Origin: Myotis daubentonii
Lineage: Eukaryota; Chordata; Mammalia; Chiroptera; Vespertilionidae
Assembly: GCF_963259705.1 (NCBI RefSeq)
Contig: NC_081861.1
Location: 70,041,623 to 70,105,622 of the forward strand
Direction of reading: 5' to 3'
DNA length: 64,000 bases
Shown one piece after another: positions 11,036 through 22,354 of the stretch; position 1 is the first letter of the stretch, and every line of letters begins with the position of its first letter. Position numbers and translations under genes: made by a program. The notes under the pieces are model-generated. The model saw only the letters and a list, made by a program, of their open reading frames with translations. It did not search any database and was not told the origin of the DNA.

Positions 11036-11197
11036 GGCAGGCAGGCAGGCAAGCAGTTAGGAGCCAGCAGTCCCGAGTTGTGAGAGGACTAAACCGGCAG
11101 TCAGACATCCCCCGAGGGGTCCCCAATTGGAGAGGGTGCAGGCCAGGCTGAGGGACACCCCTTCCCCATGCACGAAGTTTGTGCACTGGGCCTCTAG

Positions 11198-11667
11198 TAT
11201 CTAATAAATAATTATGTAAAATGACTCAGCTGAGTAATAATCATTATTAACTTTATGCTTAACAAGAACTAATAGTAAAGTGAGAAAATTAAGAAATGTG
11301 CTGAATAGAGATGTGTTTAGTTTTTCTAGTTTTTCAATTGATCAAAGTTAATCAAGAAAAACAGTAATTCTGAGTTTTCAATTGATCAAAGTTAACAAGA
11401 AAAACAGTAATTCTGAGGCATTTGTCTTCAAATATTTTTTTACACTTCCAATTTTGAGAGGAGAAAATAATTTAGACTGTTTGTTGTGGCATTTAACACT
11501 TGAATTTGAAAATATGGATGACTGTCTTCTGAATAGGAAACACAGAAATCTATTAAAAAGCATAATGAAGTAATGTATAAAACATACCTCTTATGGTAAC
11601 TGAATTATGCACTTAGCATATTTTCTTCATTTTAACCAAAGTTTCATATTAATTTATTTACTATATT
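11198..11667. other. AT-rich unassigned sequence
   Basis: The only structure seen is the tandem duplication at 11331-11417. Confidence 0.5.
11331..11417. repeat. 44 bp tandem duplication
   Basis: The unit at 11331-11374 is repeated at 11375-11417 with one T missing, so the duplication is recent. Confidence 0.95.
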
Positions 11668-12536
11668 TTTTAAATTTTATTATTTAAAGTATTACAAATA
11701 GTAGTACATATGACTCATTTTTTTCTCCATTGACCTTCCCCCAGCCTCCCCTACCCACAGGCACATGCCTTCACCTCTCCCCCAGTGTCTTTCATCCACT
11801 GGTTATGCTTATATGCATGCATACAAGTCCTTCGGTTGATCTCTTACCTCCCACACAACCCTCCCCAGCCTTCCCACTGTAGTTTGACAGTCTGTTCGAT
11901 GCTTCTCTGGCTCTTTATCTATCTTTTTGTTCATCAGGTTATAATATTGTTTATTATCTATAAATGAGTAGGATCATGTGGTATTTTTCTTTCACTGGCT
12001 TATTTCACGTAGCGCAATGCTCTCCATTCCATCCATGCTGTTGCAAATGGTAAGAATTACTTCTTTTTTATAGCAGCATAGTATTCCATTGTGTAGATCT
12101 ACCATAGTTGTCTAATTCACTCATCTGCTGATGGGCATTTGGGCTGTTTCCAAATCTTAGCTGTTGTAAATTGTGCTGCTATGAATATAGGGGTGCATAT
12201 ATCCTTTCTGATTGGTGTTTCTATTTTCTTGGGATATATTTCTAAAAGTTGCATTACTGGGTCAAATGGCAGTTCCATTTTTAATTTTTTGAGGAAACGC
12301 CATACTGTTTTGCACAATGGCTGCACCAGTCTGCATTCCCACCAGCAGTGAAGGAGGGTACCTTTTTCTCTGCATCCTCTCCTGCACTTGTAGTTTGTTG
12401 ATTTGTTGATGATAGCCATTCTGTAAGGTGTGAGGTGGTACCTCATTGTTGTTTTGATTTGCATGTCTCGGATGATTAGTGACTTTGAGCATGTTTTCAT
12501 ATGTCTCTTGGCCTTCTGAATGTCCTCTTTCGAAAA
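11668..12536 (-). repeat. L1, 5' truncated
   Basis: The T-rich left edge is the reversed tail. It is followed by the 3' UTR and then the C-terminal part of ORF2 (about 127 codons, 12117-12500) with the cysteine-rich segment. It matches the L1s at 46324 and 49510 until about 12536, where the 5' truncation lies. Two frames show substitutions typical of a dead copy. Confidence 0.9.
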
Positions 12537-12998
12537 GTGGGAAGCTGGTGGGGGTGGGATGTGGACTCAGGGGTCTCTGAGCTGGACCACCCAGCCCCCA
12601 GCGCATTCTTCACCTGGAGGCATCCAGCTGCACACCTCCAACCCTATTAACTGGATCAGTGGTGAGGTGGAAAGCAACCTGGGAGGGTGAGGAAATGAAA
12701 CTTGGGGCAAGTACCATAAGTACAGTCCCCATGACCTTCCCTCCCAGGATAATGCTGTGCTCCCTAAACTCCCATGCGCCAAGAGATAAATGTGGATTCA
12801 CAAAGAGGCAGGCTCCTGAGGAGCTTCAGCTGGGGGGACCAGAGGACTTACTCACTTCTGACACCCCCACCCTTTGCTTTAAGGTTGCATTCTTCTTCCA
12901 TAATACATGTTGCTTGAAGCACATGATGGTTTTTATTTAGACATGCGAAAAACATGGGGAAAGCAAAGTTCTGTGCCTTAGAACAAAAGAGCCCAGAG
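12537..12998. other. unassigned sequence
   Basis: Single-copy-looking sequence of mixed composition with no recognised family or exon. Confidence 0.4.
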
Positions 12999-13309
12999 CA
13001 GCGGTTCTCAACCTGTGGGTCGCAACCCCTCTGGGGGTCGAACGACCCTTTCACAGGGGTCGCCTAAGACCATCGGAAAACACATATATAATTATATGTT
13101 GTTTTTGTGATTAATCACTATGCTTTAATTATGTTCAATTTGTAAGAATAAAAATACATCCTGCATATCAGATATTTTCATTATGATTCATAACAGTAGC
13201 AAAATTACAGTTATGAAGTAGCAACGAAAATAATTTTATGGTTGGGGGTCACCACAACATGAGGAACTGTATTAAAGGGTCGTGGCAATAGGAAGGTTGA
13301 GAACCACTG
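12999..13309 (-). mobile_element. SPIN-type hAT MITE
   Basis: The ends are CAGCGGTTCTCAACCTG and GGAAGGTTGAGAACCACTG. The body carries the reverse of the known SPIN blocks, such as GGGGTCACCACAACATGAGG and CGAACGACCCTTTCACAGGG. The flanks GCCCAGAG and GTCTAGAG form an 8 bp hAT target duplication with two transitions. The element is non-autonomous with no transposase frame. Confidence 0.88.
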
Positions 13310-13328
13310 GTCTAGAGTCTTTGGGAGA

Positions 13329-13432
<104 letters not shown>

Positions 13433-13552
13433 TTTACCTGGCCTGGCGAATCTTCATGCAGAAGGTTAACCCTAGCTCCTCAGAACCCACCCTCACTGAA
13501 GTGACTGCTGTTTTGTTTTGGTATTTTTCTCTCACAAGGTTTTTTTCTAACC

Positions 13553-13662
13553 TCTAAATCAGCAGTTGGACATTCCCTGAGGGGTCCCAGATTGCGAGAG
13601 GGTGCAGGCAGGGCTGATGGATCCCTCTCCCCGTGCATGAATTTTGCGCACCAGGCCTCAAG
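13553..13662 (+). mobile_element. Helitron 3' end fragment
   Basis: GCAGTTGGACATTCCCTGAG leads to CACCAGGCCTCAAG, a mutated CTCTAG terminus. The 5' part is missing. Confidence 0.7.
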
Positions 13663-15882
13663 TTGTAAACAATGATGCAACGAACGTAGGGGTGTATATA
13701 TCTTTCTCTGGGAAATTAACCAGAAGTAAAATTTCTGGGTTGTACGGTAGTTCTATTTTTAGATTTTGAGAAATCTCCATTCTGTTTTCCATAGGTGCTG
13801 CACCAGTTAGCAGTCCCACCCCTTTTCTCCAAATCATCACCAATTCATGCTTTTGTTGATTTTTGATAATACCTATTCTGACTGGTGTGAGGTGGTATCT
13901 CATTGTGATTTTGATTTGCATTTCCCTGATGGTGAGTGATGTTGAGCATTTTTTCATATGTCAGTTGGCCATCTGCATGTCTTCTTTTTTGTCATTTTTA
14001 ATTTATTGTTATTGTTGATGGTATTACAGATATCTCCCATCCCCCTCTTTCCACCTCCTCCCAGTCCCTACCCACTCCCGAGGTCTTTACTACCATATTG
14101 TCCGTGTCCATGGGCTATGCATACAAGTATGTAAGTTCTTTGGTTTATCTTTTCTCATCTCCCTAACCTCACATTGAGGTATGTCTTATTTAGAAAAATG
14201 TATTTTCATGTCCTCTGCTCATTTTTTATTAGATTGTTTTTTTTTTATGAGTTTTGTGAGTTTCTTACATATTTTGAATATCAACTCCTTAAGGAATATA
14301 TCATTTGTAAATATAATCTCCCAGTCAGTATATTGCCTTTTTATTTTATTGAAGATTTCCTTCACTGTGCAGAAGCTTTTTAGTTTGATATAGTTTCTTT
14401 TTTGTTTGTTTGTTTTCCTTGCTTGCAGAGACATGCTAAAAAATATATTACTCAGGCTGATGTCAGTTTACTTCCTATGCTTTTTTCTAGGAATTTTGTG
14501 GTTTCAGACATTGCATTTAAGTCTTTATTTTGATTTTTGTATATGGTATAAGAGAGTGGCCTAGTTTCATTTTTTGCATGTATCAGTCCACTTTTCACAA
14601 TACTATTCATCGAAGAGACTGCCGTTACTCCTGTGTGTATTTTTACCTATGTTGTCATAGATTAGTTGAAAACATAAATGAAGGTTTATTTATGACCACT
14701 CTATTCTGTTCCATTGATCGATGTGTTTGCTTTTGTGCCAGTAGCCATACTGTTTTGATTATTATAACTTTGTAGTGTACTTTGAGGAGTGTGATAACTC
14801 TAATTTTGTTTTTTCTCAAGATTGCTTTGCTTATTAAAGCTTTGCTGTGGTTCCATATACGTTTTGTAATTATTTGTTCTAGTTCTGAGGAGAATGACAT
14901 TGCTATTTTGACAGGAATTGCATTAGATCTGTAAATTTCTTTGGGTAATATGCTCATTTTAACATTATACATCTGTCCTATGCATGACATGGCATATCCT
15001 ACCATTAATGTTTGTCCTCTTCAATTTATATCATTAATTTCTTATAGTTTTCTGAGTAGAGGTCTTTCACCTCTTTGGTTAAATTTATTCTTACGTGTTT
15101 TATTATTTTTTAATGCAATTGTGAATGAGATAGTTTTCTTCATTTCTTCTTCCGGTTGTTAGTTATTAGTATGTAGGAATAGATTGGATTTCTGTATATT
15201 AATTTTTAACCTGCTACTTTACTGAATTATGTTATTAGTTTTATTAATTTTTTTGTGAATTCTTTAGAGTTGTTTATATAGTATTGTATCATCAGCAAAT
15301 AGTGATAGTTTTACTTCTTTCTTTCCTATTTGGATGCCTTTTATTTTTTTCTGATTTCTTTGTCTAGGTCTTCCAGTATATGCTAATAATAGTGGTAAAT
15401 GTGGCCATCCTTGCCTTGTTCCTGATCTTAGAGGAAAAGCTTTCAGTTTTTCATCAGTAAGTATTATGGTAACTGCAAGCTTGTATTGTATAGACTTTAC
15501 CAAGTTGAAGTAAGATCCTCTTATTCATACTTTGTTGGGAGTTTTTATCATAAATGGTTGTTGAATTTTGTCAAATGCTTTCTCTGCATCTATTGAGATA
15601 ATTAATGATTTTTATTCATTATATTGCTGATGTGATGAGCCACATTAATTTTTTTGCACATGTTGAACCATTCTTGCATCCCTGCATCCCTGATATAAGT
15701 CCCACTTCATCATGGTGCATAATCATTTTAATATACCAGTGAATTCAGATTGCTAGTATTGTGTTGATAATTTTACCATCTGTGTTTATCAGGGATATTG
15801 GCCTATAATTATCTTTATTTGTAGTGTCTTTTGCCTGGTTTTCATATCAGGGTAATGCTGGCCTCATAGATTTTCTACAAAG
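13663..15882 (-). repeat. older L1 ORF2 remnant
   Basis: Reading on the minus strand gives diverged L1 ORF2 from the reverse transcriptase (an FADD motif near 15296) to the C-terminal region, with many stops and frameshifts. The 3' end is cut by the Helitron fragment at 13662. It was later interrupted by a short L1 3' end at 13988-14178. Confidence 0.85.
13988..14178 (-). repeat. short L1 3' end nested in L1
   Basis: About 190 bp of another L1 3' UTR lies between GCATGTCTTCTTT (13975-13987) and GTATGTCTTATTT (14179-14191), an imperfect 13 bp target duplication. Confidence 0.75.
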
Positions 15883-16099
15883 TACTTACATTTTACATGT
15901 GCATAGATACTGTCATGGTATATCTATACCATGGAATATCATGGAACCAATAAAAAGGTTTCAATGTATATATAAATTCATGAATATATGTTAATGATGT
16001 ATTGTAAGTTTAAAAAGCAATGCTAAAGGATTGTTAAATATAAAATCATGGCTCTCAAGCAAATATAAAATGAATATGTATCAATGATTTTATATAACA
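15883..16099. other. AT-rich stretch, possibly inverted L1 piece
   Basis: It contains ACCATGGAATATCATGGAACC, weakly like an L1 ORF2 C-terminal segment in the opposite orientation. I cannot confirm this. Confidence 0.25.
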
Positions 16100-16189
16100 C
16101 TAGAGGCCCAAGGAATAAAATTTGTGCACTGGGGGGTGGGGAGGTTCCCTCAGCCCAGCCTGTCCCCTCTCATAGACTGGGAGCCCTCA

Positions 16190-16262
16190 GATGAGGAGAC
16201 TGAGGCCAAGCTGGGGGAGTGACTGGCCCAAGTTGAGTAGCAGAGCCAGGCATCCTTCTCCG
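16190..16262 (-). repeat. MIR fragment inside Helitron cargo
   Basis: GATGAGGAGACTGAGGCC then GTGACTGGCCCAAGTT and AGCAGAGCCAGG are ordered MIR blocks. Such an old repeat inside a Helitron supports capture of host DNA. Confidence 0.6.
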
Positions 16263-16443
16263 GCGCTTCCCCCAAGCTGCAGCCACACTTCCAGCGTGGG
16301 TGTCCCTAAGGCTGCACTGACCTCTGTGCTACGGAGGTGAACACCCAGGCCCTGGAAAGGGGAGGCCTGGCCCAGGCCCAGCAGCCTGAACTGCCTTCCT
16401 TGCCAACACCTGTGTCTTGGAAAAGCTGCTCCCAGGAGCGCAC

Positions 16444-16649
16444 CAGGGGTCCTCAAACTACAGCCCGCAGGCCACATGCAAATACAAATATTGTATTTGT
16501 TCCCATTTTGTTTTTTTTACTTCAAAATAAGATATGTGCAGTGTGCATAGGAATTTATTCATAGTTTTTTTTTAAAACTATAGTCCGGCCCTCCAACAGT
16601 ATTAGGGACAGTGAATTGGCCCCCTGTTTAAAAAGTTTGAGGACCCCTG
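16444..16649. mobile_element. non-autonomous hAT element
   Basis: Terminal inverted repeats CAGGGGTCCTCAAAC and GTTTGAGGACCCCTG enclose about 175 bp of non-coding sequence. The neighbouring 8-mers do not match well, so no target duplication is claimed. Confidence 0.8.
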
Positions 16650-17338
16650 CTCCAAACCAATAAAGTTTTCTATTTTCTTTAATTCAATGAGTCTCCTCTG
16701 CCAGCAGCCTCAGTCTCCCCACCCCTGAACCCCTCATTTGTCTCTCTACCGCAGTCTCCCCCACCCCTGAACCCCTTTCCTTGGCTACTTCAGTCTGGGA
16801 AAGGAGGATCCAAAAGAATTGAGCAGTCCAGCCCCACCTCATCTGGCCCTGGGAAGCCTGCCACCTAGTGGACACAGAGAGGATAGTCAAGGCAGCTGCC
16901 AGTGGCTGAGGGGGTGGGGCCCAGTGATGGATCCCATCCTCAGGCCTGGGGGGGATATACACCCCCTTCCAGATTCTAGGCTGAGAGGACAGAGCCCAGA
17001 CTTAATGCTGGGGACAAAAGATGACAGGACAGACAAAGCCTGGGCTTCAGGAAGCCACTGTGTGGCAAGCCCTAAGGGAGAGTGAGAAAAGCAGGCACCA
17101 GACTTGAGCAGGGACAGAGACCAAACCCAGAGATGCCCCTTCACCTGGTGCTGTCCAGATGGGGAACACCTGGGCAGCAGTTGGTCCCATTGTCCCTTAA
17201 CCCTCCCACTCCCCTCCCTGCCCTCCAGCCTGGGCCTTTGACCCCTCCCACCTCCCTCGCCTTCACTGGCACCTTTGCCCTGTGACATCAGCCTCTCCAG
17301 AGCAGACCTGGCCCAAGGCTGGGCTGGATCTGGCTGCC
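16650..17338 (+). promoter_or_regulatory. captured intergenic and promoter region of TMEM82
   Basis: It starts with CCAATAAAGTTTTC, a polyadenylation signal that may belong to the 3' UTR of the gene upstream of TMEM82 (SLC25A34 in human, recalled from memory). It continues into GC-rich sequence ending at the TMEM82 start codon. Promoter content is inferred from position only. Confidence 0.45.
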
Positions 17339-17600
17339 ATGTTCTCCCTGCTGTCGCTCCCCTCCTGGCTCCCTGGCCTCTTCTCCCTTGAGTGGGTCTC
17401 TGGTCTCCTCCTCAACTCTGTCCTGAAAGGTGAGCACCTCCTCCTGCCCCCTCCGGGGCCTGCTCCAGGCACCCCACTCATAGGTCTCCCAGCCCTAGGC
17501 TGCCCCTCCTCTAACCCTACTGAGCACTCCCACTCTCTGTTCCTCCCCTTAGGCTTCATGGGGCTCTGCCTTGTGTCTGCTGGGCTGGGGGCATGCCCTG
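17339..17600 (+). pseudogene. TMEM82: captured TMEM82 exon 1, intron 1 and start of exon 2
   Basis: From the ATG at 17339 a 30-codon exon encodes MFSL, then SLPSWLPGL, then SLEW, closely matching the start of transmembrane protein 82 as I recall it. It ends with the donor AAAG/GTGAGC at 17429/17430. The acceptor CCTCCCCTTAG ends at 17552, and exon 2 resumes in phase 1 with a glycine, followed by only weak similarity. The frame reaches a stop near 17608. The fragment lacks the rest of the 343-residue protein and lies antisense to its Helitron. It cannot make TMEM82 but could supply a promoter and spliceable first exon. Gene identity rests on recall of the human sequence. Confidence 0.75.
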
Positions 17601-17924
17601 AGGCATGCTGAAGCCGCTGGGAGCACGCCTCCAGCCCAGCAGCCCCACTTTGTGTCTGCTGCCCTCCTTCCCTCCACGGCTGGGGCATGGGATGCCAGTG
17701 CCCCACCCTGACCACTATGGGCGCTGCCATCTTTGTGTTGGAGTGACGGTTAATTTGCATATTACCATTTCATTAGATTAGATTAATTAATTTCTGAAGT
17801 AAATAGCAACACAAAGCAGATTATTATTATTATAGATCACACAAGGAAAACAAAATGTAAAATACTGAACTGCAGAAGTGTTTGACTATATTCTGCACAG
17901 TGAGAAAACCTGAAGTCATTTTCA

Positions 17925-18125
17925 AGATCCACCATTTCTTACTTTTCTGTAGGGTCAAGTTTCTAAACTTTCTAAATCTCCATTTTCTGGCTAATGAAAA
18001 GAAAATAGGATTCCACCGAGTCTCCTATCTACCTACTCCAGGACTTCTGTGAGGATCGAATGAGATGAGGCATGGGAAAACACTTCACGGACATTTGGTA
18101 AAACTGTAAAATGTTTGCACCTGGC
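17925..18125 (+). repeat. MIR SINE
   Basis: GGGTCAAGTTTCTAAACTTT, then a TCTCCATTTTCTGG block, then TTCTGTGAGGATCGAATGAG follow MIR order. Confidence 0.75.
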
Positions 18126-18389
18126 TCTAAAGCAAGTTCTGTTCCTGGGCTGAAGAAATTCCAAGGAAGCTCATCACCAGGGAGAGGAAGCTGGGCATTG
18201 CTACGTGACATCATTACCCGGCTCTCACACTGACCATTTCCAGGCTGTGCTGGGCTGTGGGCCACATTTGTGCCATGGGGTCTCAGCAGTATAGGCTGCA
18301 ATTTTATGGGCTGTAGCTATGGGGTGGTGGCGGGGCCTGTGTCCCACATGGGGAAAGCCAAGTGTTGCTTTGTGGGTGCCAAATCCATT
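18126..18389. other. unassigned sequence
   Basis: Short stretch of mixed composition; part may be Helitron interior belonging to the fragment that follows. Confidence 0.3.
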
Positions 18390-18498
18390 TCTTTGTAAAT
18401 GGCCAGTGTGCATCATGGCAGCTCCTGCATTGAGTGTCTTCCCCCGGTGGTGAGTGCACATCATAGCAACTAGTCAAACAGTTGGTAGGACACTTAAC
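18390..18498 (-). mobile_element. Helitron 5' part grading into (TA)n
   Basis: GCTCCTGCATTGAGTGTCTT, then a GGTGGTGAGTGCACATCATA block and GGACACTTAACATA, are the 5' half of the 6886-type Helitron in reverse. The expected TATATAATAAAAG terminus is replaced by a TA microsatellite. Confidence 0.65.

Positions 18499-18555
<57 letters not shown>
18499..18555. repeat. (TA)n microsatellite
   Basis: Pure TA run of about 55 bp at a Helitron terminus. Confidence 0.97.
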
Positions 18556-18556
<1 letters not shown>

Positions 18557-18574
18557 CTCACAGCATTCTCAGGC

Positions 18575-18730
18575 TTTATACAAGTTAGATAACTTTTCTG
18601 TTCTCAGTTTTCTGACCTGCAATTGCAGGTAATAAATAATACCTATTTTAGGTCTTTGGGACAATTAATAAGATAATTTATTTAAATTATTTAGCAAAAT
18701 ACCAGTAAATACTCATTAATTGTAAGTTAA
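18575..18730 (+). repeat. diverged MIR
   Basis: GTTAGATAACTTTTCTGTTC, a CAGTTTTCTGACCTGC block and AATAATACCTATTTTAGG follow MIR order with high divergence. Confidence 0.6.
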
Positions 18731-18735
18731 TCATT

Positions 18736-18868
18736 TTTGATTCTTCTTCTTCTTCTTCTTCTTCTTCTTCTTCTTCTTCTTCTTCTTCTTCTTCTTCTTC
18801 TTCTTCTTCTCCTCCTCCTCCTCCTCCTCCTCCTCCTCCTCCTCCTTCTTCTTCTTCCTCCTCCTCTT
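18736..18868. repeat. (CTT)n/(CTC)n microsatellite
   Basis: A TTC run, then a CTC run, then TTC again: a compound pyrimidine triplet repeat of about 130 bp. Confidence 0.98.
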
Positions 18869-19060
18869 TTGTTTTTTAATTGACAGACCACAGGGCAGAT
18901 AAGTTGTATTTCAAACTAACCTGGAAATTCAATTGCATATACTTAAAAAGGAAACATTTTTAGCCCAAAAGACATAAGCATGATTAGCAAACTAGAAACC
19001 AAATACTCTTTGCTTCAGAAAACAATATTAAATATTTTTATATTAAAATAGAAAAATTTT

Positions 19061-19258
19061 CCCTAGTCAGTTTGGCTCAGACTGAAGGGCCCCGGGTACA
19101 ATTCTAATCAAGGGCACATGCCCAGGTTGTGGACTCGATCCCCAGTTGGGGGACATGCAAAAGACAACATATCAATGATCCTTTGTCAGTTTTTATGTTT
19201 CTATCTTTCTCTCCCTCTCCCTTCCTCTCTGAAATCAATAAAAATATATTAAAAATAA
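19061..19258 (+). mobile_element. Ves SINE
   Basis: CCCTAGTCAGTTTGGCTCAG begins a tRNA-derived head with an internal deletion. It ends with AAATCAATAAAAATATATT. Ves SINEs are typical of vespertilionid bats. Confidence 0.92.
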
Positions 19259-19995
19259 ATTAAAATAGGAAAATTTGTCTACAGTGATTATAAAATTTCT
19301 GAGAATTAAAAGAAGATAAGAATAAAACAAGCCATATCATATAACCAAAATATTTCAAACTTCCAATGTTTCCTTTTTAAAACTTCCATCACTAGCCTGT
19401 ATCGAAATTTTTAAGGTTTAATTACAACTCTACTCTTCTTAAACCTTTTGATAACTAACATCTGGAGAGACTTATAATTAATAGGACTTTAATTTTTAAA
19501 TTGTTTTTCTTGGTCTACAAAAGACCTTTAACTAGATTGTGAGTCTTTGGCTTCTACTCTGCCTAACCTTCAATAACAAGCAAAATGAAGCACAGAATGC
19601 TATGCCATGATAGAGAAACATGATGTTCTCCAAATTTGAGCCAGTAATAAAAACAAAAAACCTTTCATTTTGAAAAATGTGAAATATGTACAAAAGTAGA
19701 GATCTAAATATAATGAACTCCCGTGTATCGATCATTTAGCTTCAATGATTAACAACTAGTATTTGATTTTGTTTCACTGAAATCACACCCACGCCGTCTT
19801 CCCCACTGAATAGTTTTGAAGTAAATCCCAGACATCACTATGACATTATGTATTTTCATTCATAAATGCTTCAGTATATCTATACACTGAAGTTTAATTT
19901 ATTGTGTTTATTATCTATTCAAATTATCTCATACTTTGATTTTGTGGTTTATTTGTTTGAATCAGGATTCAAATAAGTTCCATAAATTAGATTGG

Positions 19996-20042
<47 letters not shown>

Positions 20043-20236
20043 TTCCTTAACATATAGAGTTCCTCTCCATCTCTTGGCAGTGTTCCCTTTTTGCAATTTA
20101 TTTGTTGAAGTAACTGGGTCATTTGCTCTGTAGAATTTCCTACTGTCTTGGATTCCTGATTAAATTCCTGTGGTATCTTTGAATAAGCCCCTCTGTCCTC
20201 TCAATTTACTGTAAATTGTTTGATGCATTCAAGCTG
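19259..20236. other. AT-rich unassigned sequence
   Basis: No gene was seen. A (TA)n run lies at 20000-20039. Confidence 0.5.
20000..20039. repeat. (TA)n microsatellite
   Basis: About 40 bp of pure TA. Confidence 0.97.
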
Positions 20237-20448
20237 TGTTGTTCAATAGAGTGACTACTAACCACATGTGGCTAGTTAAAATTAAATTGATTAAAGCAAA
20301 ATAAATTAAAAATTTAGTTCTTTAATATGTACAAATTACATTTCAAGTGCTGAAAAGATACATGTAGCTAGTGAGTATCTTATTAAATAGTGTGAATTAT
20401 AACAATTCCATAATTGCAGTAAGTGCTATTAGACAGCACTGGACAAAA
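20237..20448. repeat. MER5A-like hAT fragment
   Basis: TGTTGTTCAATAGAGTGACT, CCACATGTGGCTAGTTAAA, a CATTTCAAGTGCTGA block and TTAGACAGCACTGGAC follow the MER5A layout of an old hAT-Charlie element. Confidence 0.7.
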
Positions 20449-20656
20449 GCCTTCATTAGATTCACAATGAATTGTTTGAGTAAGAATATGTAACATGTAG
20501 GATTGCACACTCCATAAGAAGGCACCTTATCTTTGGTTGTTTCTCTTTAAGATAATAGCAGGGATAACTCATTAATAATGATTGCCAAGATATATTACTT
20601 AATTAGGCCTTACAAAATATTGATATTTAAACATAGAATTCAGTTGTCATTAGTTA

Positions 20657-21297
20657 TCTACACTGATAAAAGAGAAACATGCAAATTGTTGTCACTCCAT
20701 TACCCTTCCCATTGGCTAATCAGGGAGATATGCAAATTAACTGTCAGCCAAGATGGCAGCCGGCAGCCAGGCAACTTGAGGCGAACATGAGGCTTACTTG
20801 CTTCAGTGATGGAAGAAGCCAAGGTTCGCCGCCTGACCCTGCCGGCCTCTGAGCTTGCAGTTTGAAACATTGTTACAAATATAGAAGCTAAACAAAACCC
20901 CAGAAACCTGCTTTCAGCCAGCAGGGATCTCAGAGCAGGAGTTGAAACAGTGTTTCGGTTATAGAACCCAAACAAACCAGATACCTGCTTTCAGCACCCG
21001 AGGCCTCAGAGCTTGAGCCAAACCTCAGAGCGAAAGCTGGCCCAGAATAAAAAAAAGAAAAAAAGGAGCAGTTAGGAGCTTCAGTCACCCGCCAGCATGA
21101 AAACAGCCCTCAGTCCCTCACCCAGACTGGCCAGGCACCCCAGTGGGGACCCCCACCCTGAAGGGTGTGTGACCAGCTGCAAACAGCCATCATCCCCTCA
21201 TCCAGGCTGGCCAGGCACCCAAGCGGGACACCCACCCTGATCCAGGATAGCCTTCAGGGCAAACCAGCCGGCTTCCACCCCTGCACCAGGCCTCTAT
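20657..21297 (+). mobile_element. Helitron module, type G (unit A)
   Basis: A then TCTACACTGATAAAAGAG marks the 5' end, followed by the CCCATTGGCTAATCAGG and ATATGCAAATTAACTG blocks. It ends with CACCAGGCCTCTA running directly into the 5' end of unit B, without a free CTAG/T terminus or a GTGCAC hairpin. The interior has TTTCAGCCAGCAG-type and TGGCCAGGCACCC-type repeats. Confidence 0.8.
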
Positions 21298-22096
21298 ACT
21301 ATATAGTAAAAGGGTAATATTTCTCCCAGCACCGGGATCAGCGGGGCTGTGAGGCCTCCCGGCACCGGGATCAGCGTGACAGGGGGCAGCGCCCAAATCC
21401 CCTGATCGCCCTGCAGCTCTGGGTCTGACAGGGTAGAGCCGTAACCTCCCCATTGACTCTGCCCTGAGTGTGACAGGGTGCGGCGCCCCAACCCCTGATC
21501 TGCCCTGCTCTGTGCATGACAAGGAGTGGTGCCCCAACTCCCTTATCGGCCCTACTCTGTGAGTGACAGGGGGGAGCTCCTCAACCTCCTTATTGGCCCT
21601 GCTCTATGTGTGACAGGGGGGAGCTCCCCAACCCCCTGATCAACCCTGATCTGTGCATGACAGGATACGGAGCCCCAACCCCCCCAATGGGCCCTGCTCT
21701 GTGAGTGACAGGGGACAGCGCCCCAACCCCCTCATTGGCCCTGCTCTGTGCATGACAGGGGGTGGCACTGCAACCTCCCTATCGACCCTGCCTTGAGTGT
21801 GACAGGGGGCGGTGCCCCAACCCCCCAATCGGCCCTACCCTGAGCGTGGCTAAGGGTGGCATCATAACCTCCCGATCCGCCCTGCTCTGTGCATGACAGG
21901 GGCCGGTTCCCCAACTCCCCAATCGGCCCTACTCTGAGCCTGACCAGGGGCTGCACCTAGGGATTGGGCCTTCCCTCTGTCACCAGGAGCAGGCCTAAGC
22001 CAGCAGGTGGTTACCTCCCGAGGGGTCCCAGACTGCAAGAGGGCACAGGCCAGGCTGAGGGACTCCCCTCTCCCCTGAGTGCACAAATTTTTGTGC
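21298..22096 (+). mobile_element. Helitron module, type F (unit B)
   Basis: It starts with the ATATAGTAAAAGGGTAATAT 5' type. The body is a tandem array of units with TGACAGGGGG and CCCTGCTCTGTG. Near its end is GTGCACAAATTTTTGTGCA, the 3' hairpin, but the CTAG terminus is lost where it joins unit C. Confidence 0.75.
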
Positions 22097-22354
22097 AGGC
22101 CTAAGCTGCAGTTGGACATCCTTAGCGCTGCTGAGGAGGCGGGAGAGGCTCCCACCACCACCGCTGTAATGGCAGCCATTAGCCTGGCTTGTGGCTGAGC
22201 AGAGCTCCCCCTGTGGGAGCGTACTGACCACCAGGGGGCAGCTCCTGCATTGAGCATCTACACCCTGGTGGTCAGTTTGTGTCATAGTGACCAGTAATTC
22301 CCAGTGGTTCTGCTGTTAGGGTCAGTTTGCATATTACCCTTTTATTATATAGGA
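22097..22354 (-). mobile_element. Helitron, 5' half (unit C)
   Basis: It matches the right half of unit D and ends with TTTTATTATATAGGA, the reverse of a 5' terminus. The 3' half is missing, replaced by the end of unit B. Confidence 0.75.

Larger units (their letters stand above)
10108..11197 (+). mobile_element. complete Helitron with LTR-like insert
   Basis: The 5' end resembles CTATACTAATAAAAGCC (first T mutated). The 3' end is GCACTGGGCCTCTAG then T with the hairpin GCACGAAGTTTGTGC. Sequence on both sides of 10436-11035 aligns with the copy at 1227-1756, so the middle is an insertion. Confidence 0.88.
16100..17782 (-). mobile_element. Helitron carrying a host gene fragment
   Basis: The 3' end CTAGAGGCCC follows A at 16099. 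The 5' end, reverse of TCTAATCTAATGAAATGGTAA, closes at 17782 before T. The cargo between about 16185 and 17600 is not Helitron-like: it holds a MIR, a hAT MITE, a polyadenylation-signal region and the start of TMEM82 in the opposite orientation to the element. Confidence 0.88.
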
